64,000 bases of DNA from Dendronephthya gigantea (GCF_004324835.1 NW_021163046.1:1860001-1924000), one strand, 5' to 3'; positions 23,350 through 35,226 are shown, numbered from the stretch's first letter. The notes: generated by a model not told the origin, from the sequence alone. Numbers and translations are program-made.

Positions 23350-25565
23350 TTAAATTATAACGTTTGTTTCGAAACTCATTATTCCTGGTATGCATGGCTT
23401 CAGAGACCATGCAAATTAGCGGTCATAAAAGCGGAATTGTCATAGGATTGTTGAATTGTATCAAAGTAAGGCAACTTCATTCACTTTTGATCAGTTAAAC
23501 ATCTGCCATGACATAGAATTGAACAATTATGAACATCAGTGGAACTAAGTAGAGGGAACTACAAATTCGCTCGGTAAGTTTTTCAAAAGAACCAAAATTT
23601 TGCACATAGCAGTGCATTATGTCGACTGCCGATAATCAGCATGATACAAATAACATGTTGCAATTTAACCTTTTTTCTTTAGAACATGATTTAAAAGTGA
23701 AGAATATATCTTAAAGTTCCGAAGTAGCAGTAAGTACTTCATAGACTTATGTTATAGTACATTGACGCATGATTTGTCCAAATATAACACTCAGAAGCAA
23801 CGTATATCCAAATATAAACTACCCACGCAACAGATGGCGTAAGCTGAAATTCACTCTTTCTATACCCGGCAACGAGCTCGTAAAGTTTTACTGTTTATTT
23901 AAATTGTGTTCGTACAACGAGAAATAACACACAAGGCACACTATCAATTTACGCTAAAGAGGTAATTTTCCGTAGTCACGGTATCTCGCAGCTCATGCAA
24001 CGCTTTATATTCGTTAAAGAAGATCGTGCAAATATAAGGAAATTTGACTGGGGAAACCCCCGTGTCTTCTAGGATAATTCACCCACCTATACGCAAATGT
24101 CTTACAGCTCTATCAACCTTTCATCTGGATATACATTATACAAATATACATTTTAGAAGCCGAGTTGTCAGATGTTTCTTGAATTGTGTAAGTGTTTTTA
24201 TTGAATTCGAATAAGTTTGATATACCGTTTTTAAAACGACCAAACTTGACATGCAATTTGCAGTCATCTGTGTAATCAAAAATTCCTGCCGATTTTCCCG
24301 CTTAGCTTTGAGAAAGACTTTATTAATATGTGAGGGTAAATCAATTATGAATTTTGGAACTTCACTCGATGCAGGTAAACTCCAGAGGTTTAAAGAGTTT
24401 TAATTTCGAGTGCAATTATACACACTTCAAATTCAAGCTAGGAACAGTCAATATAAAAAGAAATCGACATACACTTTTTTATTTAAAGAACTGATAGTTT
24501 CTTCCAAATTCCCATTTAGCGCCATGGACGTGGGATATTACTCCCGTTAAATTTTCAAAACGTTCGCAGTTTCTTTATATCATTAAGATTCAATCTTCAA
24601 GTTTTGGCAACAAAACTAACAGTGCGAGTCAGGTTATGATGATTTGATTTCTAGTCGTTTGACATCGTCTAAACGATTTTTCTTTCAATAAGTGCGGTCT
24701 GATTGAGAAAATATTCTAAATCGTTTTTAATCCTATCAAAATGACGCGCAAAAAGCTGAAACGACGCCGTATATCGTTTGTTTCGAATCTCGTTATTCGT
24801 GGAATGCATGGCTTCAGTGACCATGCAAATTAAATAAAATCAGACTTGTATTATAGCAATGTTGAATTGTATTAAAGTAAAGCAACTTCATTCACTTTTG
24901 ACCAGTTAATTCTCTTGTCATGATTCAAAATTGTTCTTGTGTTAATAATAAGTGGTGAGAAGTGCAAATTTGCTTCATACGTTTTTCAAAACGACCAAAA
25001 TTTCGCACATAGCAGCGGTTAATAAACTGCCGATAATCAGCATGATACAAATAACATCTTTCAATTTATCTTTTTCGTTTAGACCATGATTGAAAAGTGA
25101 ATGATATATCTTCAACTTCCTAAGTAACAGTAAGTACTTCATAAAACTTTAAAAATCTATTATAGTACATCTGACGATGATATATTCAAAGATAACACTC
25201 AGAAGCAACGTAATTAATATCCAAATATAAACCACCCACGCAATAGATGGCGTAAGCTGAAATTCACTCTTTCTATACCCGGCAACGAGCTCGTAAAGTT
25301 TTACTGTTTATCAAAATTGTGTTCGTACAATGAGAAATAACACATAATGCAGACCATCAACGCTAAAGAGGTTATTTCCCGTAGTAACGTTATTTCGCAC
25401 CTCGACGCTTTATATTCGCAAAAAAGAAGATGGTGCAAATTGCAAATAAAGAAATTTGACTGCAAACACCCCTACATCTTCTACGCAAATGTCTTGCAGT
25501 CATATCAACCTTTCATTTAGGTATACAAATATACATTTTAGAAACGTGGCTTCGATATATATCAA
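23350..25565 (+). repeat. Tandem duplication (about 1.41-kb offset) upstream of gene B
   Basis: Blocks at about 23350-24180 and 24765-25560 match: for example 'gcatggcttcag(a/t)gaccatgcaaatta' (about 23394 and 24808), GCGTAAGCTGAAATTCACTC, and CTATACCCGGCAACGAGCTC (about 23861 and 25275). The second copy runs directly into gene B's presumed 5' intron. No reading frame is supported. Confidence 0.8.
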
Positions 25566-25687
25566 TTTCGCTTCGATATTTAGATAGAATCTTCGCTTTT
25601 TTAAGAGAACATTTCCATGAGGACTGCCCTATTTTGCTCCTTATAATATTATTTAGATTAAATTGTTATAAATTTCTAGGAACCAGA

Positions 25688-28600
25688 ATGTCCGGATTGC
25701 CATGGGAAAGCGAGGAAAGCCAAAACTACATTCGAGCGGACTACATTGTCACTGATGCTGTGAGGAAGGAATTGAGGGATTTCTTTATTCATGAATGGAA
25801 CAAACGTTACCAGGCTTCTCTCGGAGCGTGGGATGACACAAACGTCAGTGGTAGTCAGTTGTTTAATCTGGAGAAAAAACGAGCAAGGCCAAATAAGACC
25901 ATGCTTCAGTCTAAATTTCAAAATGGAGATACAAATGAGTGGGATTGTACCGTACTTTTTGATGCAATTCTTTATTCCAACTCAATCGGTGGTAGTCTTA
26001 GTACAACAGAAAAGACTGAAATCGATATTCTTCGAAAACTGCGAAATGAAATAACTCATAATATACCTGACAAAACGCTAACTAATAAAGACTTTCAAAC
26101 CATGACAACAAAAGTTGAGAATGCATTGGGTGCATTAGGACTGTCAATGAACGAGGTCGTTCGAATAAAAAACCTGTTTGCGTCATTTATAATTCTTCCC
26201 CCTGAACCAGCCCATGAAGTCGTTTACCGTTCTGACAAGATACACGAGATAAGAGAAGACATTGAAAAGTTGCGTAGTGATAACGATGGCAAACTTACAT
26301 ATTTTTACATCTCTGGGAATCCAGGCAGTGGAAAATCACAACTTGCCAGACAAGTTTGTGAAGATATTTGCAAAGATGTTCATGCGAAGGACGAAGTAAT
26401 GTTTGTAATGACATTGAACGGAAAAGATTTAGATTCTCTTTTTTATTCGTATGAAAATTTTTGTCGTCGGCTGAATTGTAACGAGAGCGCATTGCAAAGT
26501 GTTTCAAGTTCATCTAAAACTAAAGAAGAGAAAATCAAAGATTTAAGATCGCAAATATCTTGCAGAATTAAAAATTGGAAAAAATGGTGGATCATCGTAG
26601 ACAATGTGGAAAATCTAGAACTTATATCCCCACTACTGCCTTTGAAGGGAGACGAAGTTTGGAAGGACGGCCAAGTTATATTAACAACACAAAACACAAA
26701 TGCTGTTCCACAAGACAGCGTCTCAACTAAGCATATCTCACTTATTCATGGAATGAATGACCAAGAGTGTCGCCAGCTGCTTGTCCTCTTATCGTGTACC
26801 GAAGTCGATAACCCAATACTAGATGAGGTGGCGGAGAAGTTAGATCGTCAACCACTGGCAATTGCCGCGGCAGCCGTGTATATGAGAGAAGTAAGCAATA
26901 GTTGCCCAGATTTTTCTTGGCGAGATTATTTACGAAAGCTCGAGAAAGGTAAAAGAGGGTTAACGGAAAAACGTCTTCAGCAGATAAATTCAGCAGCATA
27001 TTCGTCCACCATGAGCACAGCAGTGCTGTTAGCTGTTGAAAAATGTGGAGAAAATAACACCATTCTTGAACATGCTTTCAACCTTTTCTCTTTGATATCG
27101 TTTGAACCACTACCACTTGAACTTGTTGTAAAATATGTTCAGCAGCAAGAAGATTTAGAGGCCGAGGATATTACTCCGACATTAAAACACTGCTCGTTGT
27201 TTGTTCAAGTTTGTAATGATGGTGATATCCGCCTTCATCGTGTTGTTCATGAAGCTGTCAAAACACTTTTCAACAAAACTAAAGGAGATAATATTCCCGA
27301 GACTGGTATTCAAAATAAGGACAGAAAAACCCCACAAAACATTAGTAAAGTTATTCACGACGCTGTAAAGACAATGAGTTACTTCAGTGATAGAGAAGAT
27401 AAAAACAAATTAATTCCGCATTTGAAAGCATTTAAGAAGGAAATGAATAATAACATCATTTTACCTGATCAAGCGTTATACGTCATCAGTTTCAATTTTG
27501 AAAAAACTGAAATTTGCAGAATATACGATTTTTTTGGGGAAACCCTTAACTTCTACAGTTCTGACTATAAACTTTCCACTGAATTCCATCAGCTCGCACT
27601 GAAAATTCGGTTAGAACATTTTGGACAAAACCACACGGACGTTGCTACTTCATACGCCTACCTTGGTTGTGCATGTATAACAGGATGTGATCTGGAATGC
27701 GCTGCAGATTATTATCAACGTGCGTTGGAAATTCAATTGGATCGACTAGGACCGAACCATACTAATGTTGCTATCTCATACAGCAACCTGGGTGATGTGT
27801 GTAAAAGAAAAGGTGATCTTGATCTTGCCAATGATTATTATCAACGTGCGTTGGAAATTAAATTGGATCGACTAGGACCGAAACATACTCATGTTGCTAT
27901 CTCATACAACAACCTGGGTGATGTGTGTAAAAGAAAAGGTGATCTTGATCTTGCCAATGACTATTATAAACGTGCGTTGGAAATTGAATTGGATCGACTA
28001 GGACCGGACCATACTCATGTTGCTATTTCATACAGAAACCTGGGTTTTGTTTGTGAAAGTAAAGGTGATCTTGATCGTGCTAATGTTTATTATCAACGTG
28101 CGTTGGAAATTAAGTTGGATCGACTAGGACCGAACCATACTAATGTTGCTATCTCATACAGCAACCTGGGTTCTGTTTGTGAAAGTAAAGGTGATCTTCA
28201 TCGTGCTAATGATTATTATCAACGTGCGTTGGAAATTCAATTGGATCGACAAGGACCGAACCATACTAATGTTGCTATCTCATACAACAACCTGGGTGAT
28301 GTGTGTAAAAGAAAAGGTGATCTTGATCTTGCTAATGATTATTATCAACGTGCGTTGGAAATTCAATTGGATCGACTAGGACCGAACCATACTAATGTTG
28401 CTATCTCATACAACAACCTGGGTGATGTGTGTAAAAGAAAAGGTGATCTTGATCTTGCTAATGATTTTTATCAACGTGCGTTGGAAATTCATTTGGATCG
28501 ACTAGGACCGAACCATACCAATGTTGCTATCTCATACAACAACCTGGGTGATGTGTGTAAAAGAAAAGGTGATCTTGATCGTGCTAATGATTATTATCAA

Positions 28601-31516
28601 CGTGCGTTAGAAATTAAATTGGATCGACTAGGACCGAACCATACTAATGTTGCTATCTCATACAACAACCTAGGTGATGTGTGTAAAAGTAAAGGTGATC
28701 TTGATCTTGCTAATGATTATTATAAACGTGCGTTGGAAATTCAATTGGATCGAGTAGGACCGAAACATACTAATGTTGCTATCTCATACAGCAACCTGGG
28801 TGATGTGTGTAAAAGTAAAAGTGATCTTGATCGTGCTAATGATTATTATCAACGTGCGTTGGAAATTGAATTGGATCGACTAGGACCGAACCATACTAAT
28901 GTTGCTATCTCATACAACAACCTGGGTGATGTGTGTAAAAGTAAAGGTGATCTTGATCTTGCTAATGATTATTATCAACGTGCGTTGGAAATTCAATTGG
29001 ATCGACTAGGACCGAAACATTCTAATGTTGCTATCTCATACAGCGACCTGGGTGATGTGTGTAAAACTAAAGGTGATCTTGATCGTGCAAAGGATTATTA
29101 TCAACGTGCGTTGGAAATTCAATTGGATCGACTAGGACCGAACCATACTGATGTTGGTATCTCATACAGCAACCTGGGTGATGTGTGTAAAAGAAAAGGT
29201 GATCTTGATCGTGCGAACGATTATTATCAACGTGCGTTGCAAATTGAATTGGATCGACCAGGACCGAACCATATAAATGTTGCTATCTCATACAACAACC
29301 TGGGTGATGTGTGTAAAAGTAAAGGTGATCTTGATCTTGCTAATGATTATTATCAACGTGCGTTGGAAATTCAATTGGATCGACTAGGACCGAAACATTC
29401 TAATGTTGCTATCTCATACAGCGACCTGGGTGATGTGTGTAAAACTAAAGGTGATCTTGATCGTGCAAAGGATTATTATCAACGTGCGTTGGAAACTCAA
29501 TTGGATCGACTAGGACCGAACCATACTGATGTTGGTATCTCATACAGCAACCTGGGTGATGTGTGTAAAACAAAAGGTGATCTTGATCGTGCGAACGATT
29601 ATTATCAACGTGCGTTGCAAATTGAATTGGATCGACCAGGACCGAACCATATAAATGTTGCTATCTCATACAGCAACCTGGGTGATGTGTGTAAAAGTAA
29701 AGGTGATCTTGATCGTGCTAATGATTATTATCAACGTGCGTTGGAAATTAAATTGGATCGATTAGGACCAAGGCATACTCATGTTGCTATCTCATACAAC
29801 AACCTAGGTGATGTGTGTAAAAGAAAAGGTGATCTTGATCTTGCCAATGATTATTATCAACGTGCGTTGGAAATTGAATTGGATCGACTAGGACCGAACC
29901 ATACTCATGTTGCTATTTCATACAGAAACCTGGGTTTTGTTTGTGAAAGTAAAGGTGAACTTGATCGTGCTAATGTTTATTATCAACGTGCGTTGGAAAT
30001 TAAGTTGAATCGACTAGGACCGAACCATACTAATGTTGCTATCTCATACAGCAACCTGGGTTCTGTTTGTGAAAGTAAAGGTGATCTTGATCGTGCTAAT
30101 GATTATTATGAACGTGCTTTGGAAATTCAATTGGATCGACTAGGACCGAACCATACTAATGTTGCTATCTCATACAACAACCTGGGTGATGTGTGTAAAA
30201 GAAAAGGTGATCTTGATCTTGCTAATGATTATTATCAACGTGCGTTGGAAATTCAATTGGATCGACTAGGACCGAACCATACTAATGTTGCTATCTCATA
30301 CAACAACCTGGGTGATGTGTGTAAAAGAAAAGGTGATCTTGATCTTGCTAGTGATTATTATCAACGTGCGTTGGAAATTCAATTGGATCGACTAGGACCG
30401 AACCATACCAATGTTGCTATCTCATACAGCAACCTGGGTGATGTGTGTAAAAGAAAAGGTGATCTTGATCGCGCTAATGATTATTATCAACGTGCGTTGG
30501 AAATTAAATTGGATCGACTAGGACCGAACCATACTAATGTTGCTATCTCATACAACAACCTGGGTGATGTGTGTAAAAGTAAAGGTGATCTTGATCTTGC
30601 TAATGATTATTATCAACGTGCGTTGGAAATTCAATTGGATCGACTAGGACCGAAACATACTAATGTTGCTATCTCATACAGCAACCTGGGTGATGTGTGT
30701 AAAAGTAAAGGTGATCTTGATCGTGCTAATGATTATTATCAACGTGCGTTGGAAATTGAATTGGATCGACTAGGACCGAACCATACTAATGTTGCTATAT
30801 CATACAACAACGTGGGTGATGTGTGTAAAGGTAAAGGTGATCTTGATCTTGCTAATGATTATTATCAACGTGCGTTGGAAATTCAATTGGATCGACTAGG
30901 CCCGAAACATACTAATGTTGCTATCTCATACAACAACCTGGGTGATGTGTGTAAAAATAAAGGTGATCTTGATCGTGCTAATGATTATTTTCAACGTGCG
31001 TTGGAAATTCAATTGAATCGACTAGGACCGAAACATACTAATGTTGCTATCTCATACAGCGACCTGGGTGATGTGTGTAAAAGAAAAAATGATCTTGATC
31101 GTGCGAAGGATTATTATCAACGTGCGTTGGAAATTGAATTGGATCGACTAGGACCGAACCATACTGATGTTGGTATCTCATACAGCAACCTGGGTGATGT
31201 GTGTAAAAGAAAAGGTGATCTTGATCGTGCGAACAATTATTATCAACGTGCGTTGGAAATTGAATTGGATCGACCAGGACTGAACCATATAAAAGTTGCT
31301 ACCTCATACAGCAACCTGGGTGATGTGTGTAAAAGTAAAGGTGATCTTGATCGTGCTAATGATTATTATGAACGGGCTCTAAAAATTCAATTACAGAAAT
31401 TCGAACTAAACCATACTGATGTGGCCACTTCATACAACAACCTGGAACTGGTGCGTAATCTGCTTGATTTAAATTCCACGATAACAGAAATTGATGTATT
31501 TGCGGCGAGCAATTAA
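25688..31516 (+). CDS. HEPN-NB-ARC-TPR STAND protein gene B (intact)
   Basis: A single uninterrupted frame of 1942 residues. TTTCTAG before 25680 looks like a splice acceptor of a 5' UTR intron, so MSGLPWE at 25688 is preferred over the in-frame ATG at 25634. Order: a DZIP3-type HEPN domain (about 5-150) with R119-N-E-I-T-H124, the RX4H motif of HEPN nucleases; NB-ARC (about 175-480) with Walker A GNPGSGKSQ (210-218), Walker B WWIIVDNVEN (300-309), VILTTQN (330-336) and RQPLA (387-391); a winged-helix-like region ending HRVVHEAVKTLF; then about 29-30 kinesin-light-chain/nephrocystin-type TPRs of 42 residues. STAND proteins of this layout are ligand-triggered switches; cytosolic innate immune sensing is the usual proposal. 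The ligand is unknown. No signal peptide or membrane segment is seen. Confidence 0.92.
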   Translation: MSGLPWESEESQNYIRADYIVTDAVRKELRDFFIHEWNKRYQASLGAWDDTNVSGSQLFNLEKKRARPNKTMLQSKFQNGDTNEWDCTVLFDAILYSNSIGGSLSTTEKTEIDILRKLRNEITHNIPDKTLTNKDFQTMTTKVENALGALGLSMNEVVRIKNLFASFIILPPEPAHEVVYRSDKIHEIREDIEKLRSDNDGKLTYFYISGNPGSGKSQLARQVCEDICKDVHAKDEVMFVMTLNGKDLDSLFYSYENFCRRLNCNESALQSVSSSSKTKEEKIKDLRSQISCRIKNWKKWWIIVDNVENLELISPLLPLKGDEVWKDGQVILTTQNTNAVPQDSVSTKHISLIHGMNDQECRQLLVLLSCTEVDNPILDEVAEKLDRQPLAIAAAAVYMREVSNSCPDFSWRDYLRKLEKGKRGLTEKRLQQINSAAYSSTMSTAVLLAVEKCGENNTILEHAFNLFSLISFEPLPLELVVKYVQQQEDLEAEDITPTLKHCSLFVQVCNDGDIRLHRVVHEAVKTLFNKTKGDNIPETGIQNKDRKTPQNISKVIHDAVKTMSYFSDREDKNKLIPHLKAFKKEMNNNIILPDQALYVISFNFEKTEICRIYDFFGETLNFYSSDYKLSTEFHQLALKIRLEHFGQNHTDVATSYAYLGCACITGCDLECAADYYQRALEIQLDRLGPNHTNVAISYSNLGDVCKRKGDLDLANDYYQRALEIKLDRLGPKHTHVAISYNNLGDVCKRKGDLDLANDYYKRALEIELDRLGPDHTHVAISYRNLGFVCESKGDLDRANVYYQRALEIKLDRLGPNHTNVAISYSNLGSVCESKGDLHRANDYYQRALEIQLDRQGPNHTNVAISYNNLGDVCKRKGDLDLANDYYQRALEIQLDRLGPNHTNVAISYNNLGDVCKRKGDLDLANDFYQRALEIHLDRLGPNHTNVAISYNNLGDVCKRKGDLDRANDYYQRALEIKLDRLGPNHTNVAISYNNLGDVCKSKGDLDLANDYYKRALEIQLDRVGPKHTNVAISYSNLGDVCKSKSDLDRANDYYQRALEIELDRLGPNHTNVAISYNNLGDVCKSKGDLDLANDYYQRALEIQLDRLGPKHSNVAISYSDLGDVCKTKGDLDRAKDYYQRALEIQLDRLGPNHTDVGISYSNLGDVCKRKGDLDRANDYYQRALQIELDRPGPNHINVAISYNNLGDVCKSKGDLDLANDYYQRALEIQLDRLGPKHSNVAISYSDLGDVCKTKGDLDRAKDYYQRALETQLDRLGPNHTDVGISYSNLGDVCKTKGDLDRANDYYQRALQIELDRPGPNHINVAISYSNLGDVCKSKGDLDRANDYYQRALEIKLDRLGPRHTHVAISYNNLGDVCKRKGDLDLANDYYQRALEIELDRLGPNHTHVAISYRNLGFVCESKGELDRANVYYQRALEIKLNRLGPNHTNVAISYSNLGSVCESKGDLDRANDYYERALEIQLDRLGPNHTNVAISYNNLGDVCKRKGDLDLANDYYQRALEIQLDRLGPNHTNVAISYNNLGDVCKRKGDLDLASDYYQRALEIQLDRLGPNHTNVAISYSNLGDVCKRKGDLDRANDYYQRALEIKLDRLGPNHTNVAISYNNLGDVCKSKGDLDLANDYYQRALEIQLDRLGPKHTNVAISYSNLGDVCKSKGDLDRANDYYQRALEIELDRLGPNHTNVAISYNNVGDVCKGKGDLDLANDYYQRALEIQLDRLGPKHTNVAISYNNLGDVCKNKGDLDRANDYFQRALEIQLNRLGPKHTNVAISYSDLGDVCKRKNDLDRAKDYYQRALEIELDRLGPNHTDVGISYSNLGDVCKRKGDLDRANNYYQRALEIELDRPGLNHIKVATSYSNLGDVCKSKGDLDRANDYYERALKIQLQKFELNHTDVATSYNNLELVRNLLDLNSTITEIDVFAASN
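27606..31450 (+). repeat. 126-bp TPR-coding tandem array of gene B
   Basis: About 29-30 units of 126 bp. A 15-unit block is duplicated with an offset of exactly 1890 bp: the rare unit with CATACAGAAACCTGGGTTTTG occurs at 28031 and 29921. Inside the first half a 3-unit block (offset 378 bp, GGATCGACCAGGACCGAACC marker) is also doubled (about 28980-29720). The last unit (QLQKFELNHTDVATSYNNLE) is diverged, as in gene A. Confidence 0.92.
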
Positions 31517-34190
31517 TAATTATTGGATGTGGTTGAACGCCATAATTTTGATTAATAATTATTAACGCAGATTTTGGGCAGCGTTTGCTTTGAAATCGTG
31601 AACGTGAAATCCCGTCAACTGACGTTCTTGGATCATAGCTTAGTCAGGGACGTCTGCCGAGAGAGTTTAGAATTCAATTATGAAAGCGTGACGCCCGTGT
31701 TAAAAATGTCTCTATCACGCAAATCAAAACGGATTCAATAAAAATTATTATTGTATTTTAAAATCAAGTCGATGATCGACGTCAAACATTTGCAAAATCT
31801 AAGCTGTGTCGTAGGGTTATTTCATTGAAATATGTTGCAAATAAGGTTTTATAAACTTTGGCAAACCACGCCATTTTTTTATCTTTCAAAACCCGGCTTT
31901 TTCTAGATTCAAGAATTCCACACAAACTATAATTTGTAGATATGATTGATATTTTGTATTTACCGAATAATGATGAAACAATTATTGAATGAGGTTGAAT
32001 TTCGCGATTCAGTCGCAAAAAATTGCAAAATTCTATTTTTTCTGTACTTCATATGCTAACATGTACCAAAGCTGGAGGAAACTAGGGGGATCATTTCTTC
32101 TACAAAATACAGTGATATACGTGCAAAAAATCCGTCGGGCAGAACGGAAATATTAACATGTACCATTTATTGACGAAATCATTCGGCAAGCTTCTCCCAA
32201 AATGTCAACAAAAAATGCGAAAAGAAATGGGAACAATAAATAGAGACATCCAAAATTAAAGGGTTTCAAAGCTATAATCTATAAACAGGTCAAATAACTT
32301 AAAATACTCTTCAAAAAAATCGCCTTTCCATATATTTCCATTAACATAGCTAACTGACAGAATTGGTGTCAAGTCGGTCAATTTTGCATGGGTATGACAT
32401 ATTTTAGTACGATAGAATGGTGATACGACGATAGGGTTAAAATTAATGCAAGAATACCTCGTTGATATCATAATTAAAATCATTAAAAACAACGACTAAT
32501 GGAGCTACTTTCGTGCATAGGAAAAATTAGCATAATGCCGTAAACGTGCCATAATGGAAGAAAGTCGCAAACTGTTTGAAAGTTTATAAATATGATCGAG
32601 GTCAAGCTAATGATTATGATAACCTGCAGTAGAAATTTTTAGAACAATTAGGGCTGAAATCACTCTGATGTTAGTAATTTTTAGAATAACTTGGCTATTG
32701 AGCGTAAAAAGAATGGTCAACAAACTGCTTCAGTTGGAACAAGAAGACGTCACCGTAAAAACATATGCAACATCACATGAATAGAGGGTAAATGTTATCC
32801 TAAGAGTTGAAGCAAACGTGTTGAAGCAAACGACCAAGTCGAAAATTTAGAAATGATATCCTAGCAGCAGATCGAAGGAATCGCGAAAAGTTGGAAAAAT
32901 TAGTAAAAACTTTATTTAAGTTCGTTGGCCTTTGTCAGCAAAGCGATTGTTTCCACGAGGAGCGTCATACAGCTTTTTACAACTTTGAAGTAAACCAAAT
33001 AGAATAGAATCAGGAAATTCAACATATCAGCGAGCATATCAAGTCGCACCAAATCTACGACGTGCATGTGCAGCCGCTATATCAGCAATAGCAATCAAAT
33101 TTAAATTTGTTTTACATTATGCTTTGGCATTCTTTATCAAATTGAATCTAAAATTTTGGTTTGTGTTATGTAACTGTAACAACAAACACAGCATCTCTTT
33201 TCGTCCGCCTCGCAGATTTAGTTTATCCTAAGCTCGTGTTGCTGGCAAATATATGTGCAATGTGTTCAAAATTATTTCTACAACGCTTTGCGAGTCACTG
33301 ATAGACGTTTCTATTCATGTTTTAAGATTGAGGAACTGCAGCATGCTGGCACTCTTTATCTTTAATCTTTACAGCGAATGAACCTTTTTGATTAGTACAG
33401 ACAGACTTAAAAAATCTAATGTCTCTAATCAGAGAAACACACGCAACCAACGCGCGGAGTTGTCAGTAATATATTTGACCCTATATAATTGACCCAGTTA
33501 TCTTAGATAGTCATGAAAAATTTAAATCTTTGCCTTGAAACAGAGAAAACTGGCCCATTAATTACTTCTCTTCTTCTCCCATGTTTTTTGTCAAATGTAA
33601 AATGTTCGGATATACCGTCATATTTTTGTCGGTGATTTCAACAAAATGTCTAATAAAACATGTGACTTCCCACAAATGCTTGACCCAGAGAAGATTTGTG
33701 GTTCAGTTTTTCTTTTTATACTATAATTAGATCGGTGAAAATTGATAGTAGTGAGTTGTAAAATTAACGAATCTCAGAAGAGAATTATAATAATTAAAAT
33801 GCAATATAAAAATTGTAAACACTTCCATCGTTATTATTGCAATCACGACTGATTTTCACATTTGTTTTATGAACAGTCTTTTCCCTCTTCTCTGCAAGCA
33901 TGGTGGATTATCCAAAAATATTCATTTTCATGGCTTAATCACTTCCATGTAGGGATAAAAATCAAACGGGTATGTACAGAGCGATTGAATATGTATAACT
34001 AATCACTCGCCCTGAAGACTGTTTGAACATCCCAGGTTTTTGTACCTATACACGCACTCCGAAATTGTGTGAAAAATAAACCCATAATTTACATATGTCA
34101 ATAAAAGCGTCTTCTTGACGCATGAGTGATTCCACAGGCGACTTGTAATTTTTTTAGTGTGTCAACATGATAGATCCAAAATGTATTTTT
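31517..34190 (+). repeat. 3' flank duplicated with gene A (copy B)
   Basis: Homologous to 14678-17290 minus the inserted element there. It contains the gene B polyadenylation signal AATAAA at 31737-31742 and two blocks absent from copy A (about 32175-32460 and 32895-33340). No gene is supported; short frames differ between copies. Confidence 0.8.
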
Positions 34191-34377
34191 TGCTTACATG
34201 TATATCTAGTATATCTTATCTTTATAACTTTTACTTCTTCAACGTATAATTAAATAACCAATTAAAAAAATGATATCTGTCGTAATAAATCTGCCATGTT
34301 TACAAATGGATTGAAATTAGTTATGTTCAGTACATATATGTTTGGCCAAAATAAAAAAAGAGAGACAAAAAGGACAC

Positions 34378-34872
34378 GCATTTGACCATTAAAACAGCTT
34401 GGTTATCTATGTCAAAATATTCGACGTCATAACCAAAGCATGGTTATGTTGTTTAATGTTTGTATATGAGCACCAAACATGGCTTGCAACTTTACATAGG
34501 ACAAGCTTTTGACCTTTAAAATAGCGTGGTTATCCATGTCAAATATTTGACATCATAACCAAAGCATGGTTATATTGTTTAATGTTTGTATATGAGCACG
34601 AAACATGCTAGAAACTTTACATAGGACAAGCATTTGACCATTGAAACAGCGTGGTTATCCATATCAAAATATTTAACATCATAACCAAAGCATGGTTATA
34701 TTGTTCAATGTTTGTATATGAGCACCAAACATGGCTGCATGGCTTGCAACTTTACATAGGACAAGCATTTCACCATTAAAACAACGTGGTTATCCATGTC
34801 AAAATATTTAACATCATAACCAAAGCATGGTTATATTGTTTAATGTTTTTATATGAGCGCCAAACATGCTGG
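34378..34872. repeat. Satellite-like tandem repeat, about 126-135 bp, four copies
   Basis: The marker ATAACCAAAGCATGGTTAT recurs at about 34429, 34555, 34681 and 34816. Each unit also holds a 'catttgaccattaaaaca' block and a GTTTGTATATGAGCAC-like block. Copies differ by scattered substitutions and one 9-bp length change. Confidence 0.9.
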
Positions 34873-35226
34873 AAACTTTACAAAGTATCTACTATTTCCA
34901 GGACTCTCCTAGCAGGCGCGCGGTTCCGAGCCCCAGAAATACGAAAAACGCTCCGCGGTCCCTGTTCTTATTGGACCAGGAACTGGTCCCTAACCGCTGC
35001 TTATCTTCTTGTTGTGTTGGTTGTTGTGTTAGGGGCGACGCTCTTTAAAAAAAACCCTAAGGCTATAGCATTACTTGATCGGAATGAAACTTGGCACAAT
35101 TCTAAGCAATATTCCGCATCGATTGACGGAGTTTGAATTTTACTTTCACTTTTGAAGCAAGTTACAAGCAATTCTTGATATATTTGCAGCAAATAATATA
35201 TACATATCATTAATATTCAGCCTATA
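34873..35226. other. Unexplained stretch between satellite and MITE
   Basis: A 116-codon plus-strand open frame crosses this stretch, but it starts inside the satellite and has no recognisable domain or codon pattern. GGACCAGGAACTGGTCC (about 34972) is a near-palindrome. Confidence 0.3.

Noticed and set aside
27606-31450. CRISPR-like regular repeats
   Set aside because: The regular units are contiguous, coding TPRs without spacers, in an animal-type genome.
34786-35136. 116-codon frame as a gene
   Set aside because: It begins inside the satellite, has no domain and no splice context, and looks accidental.
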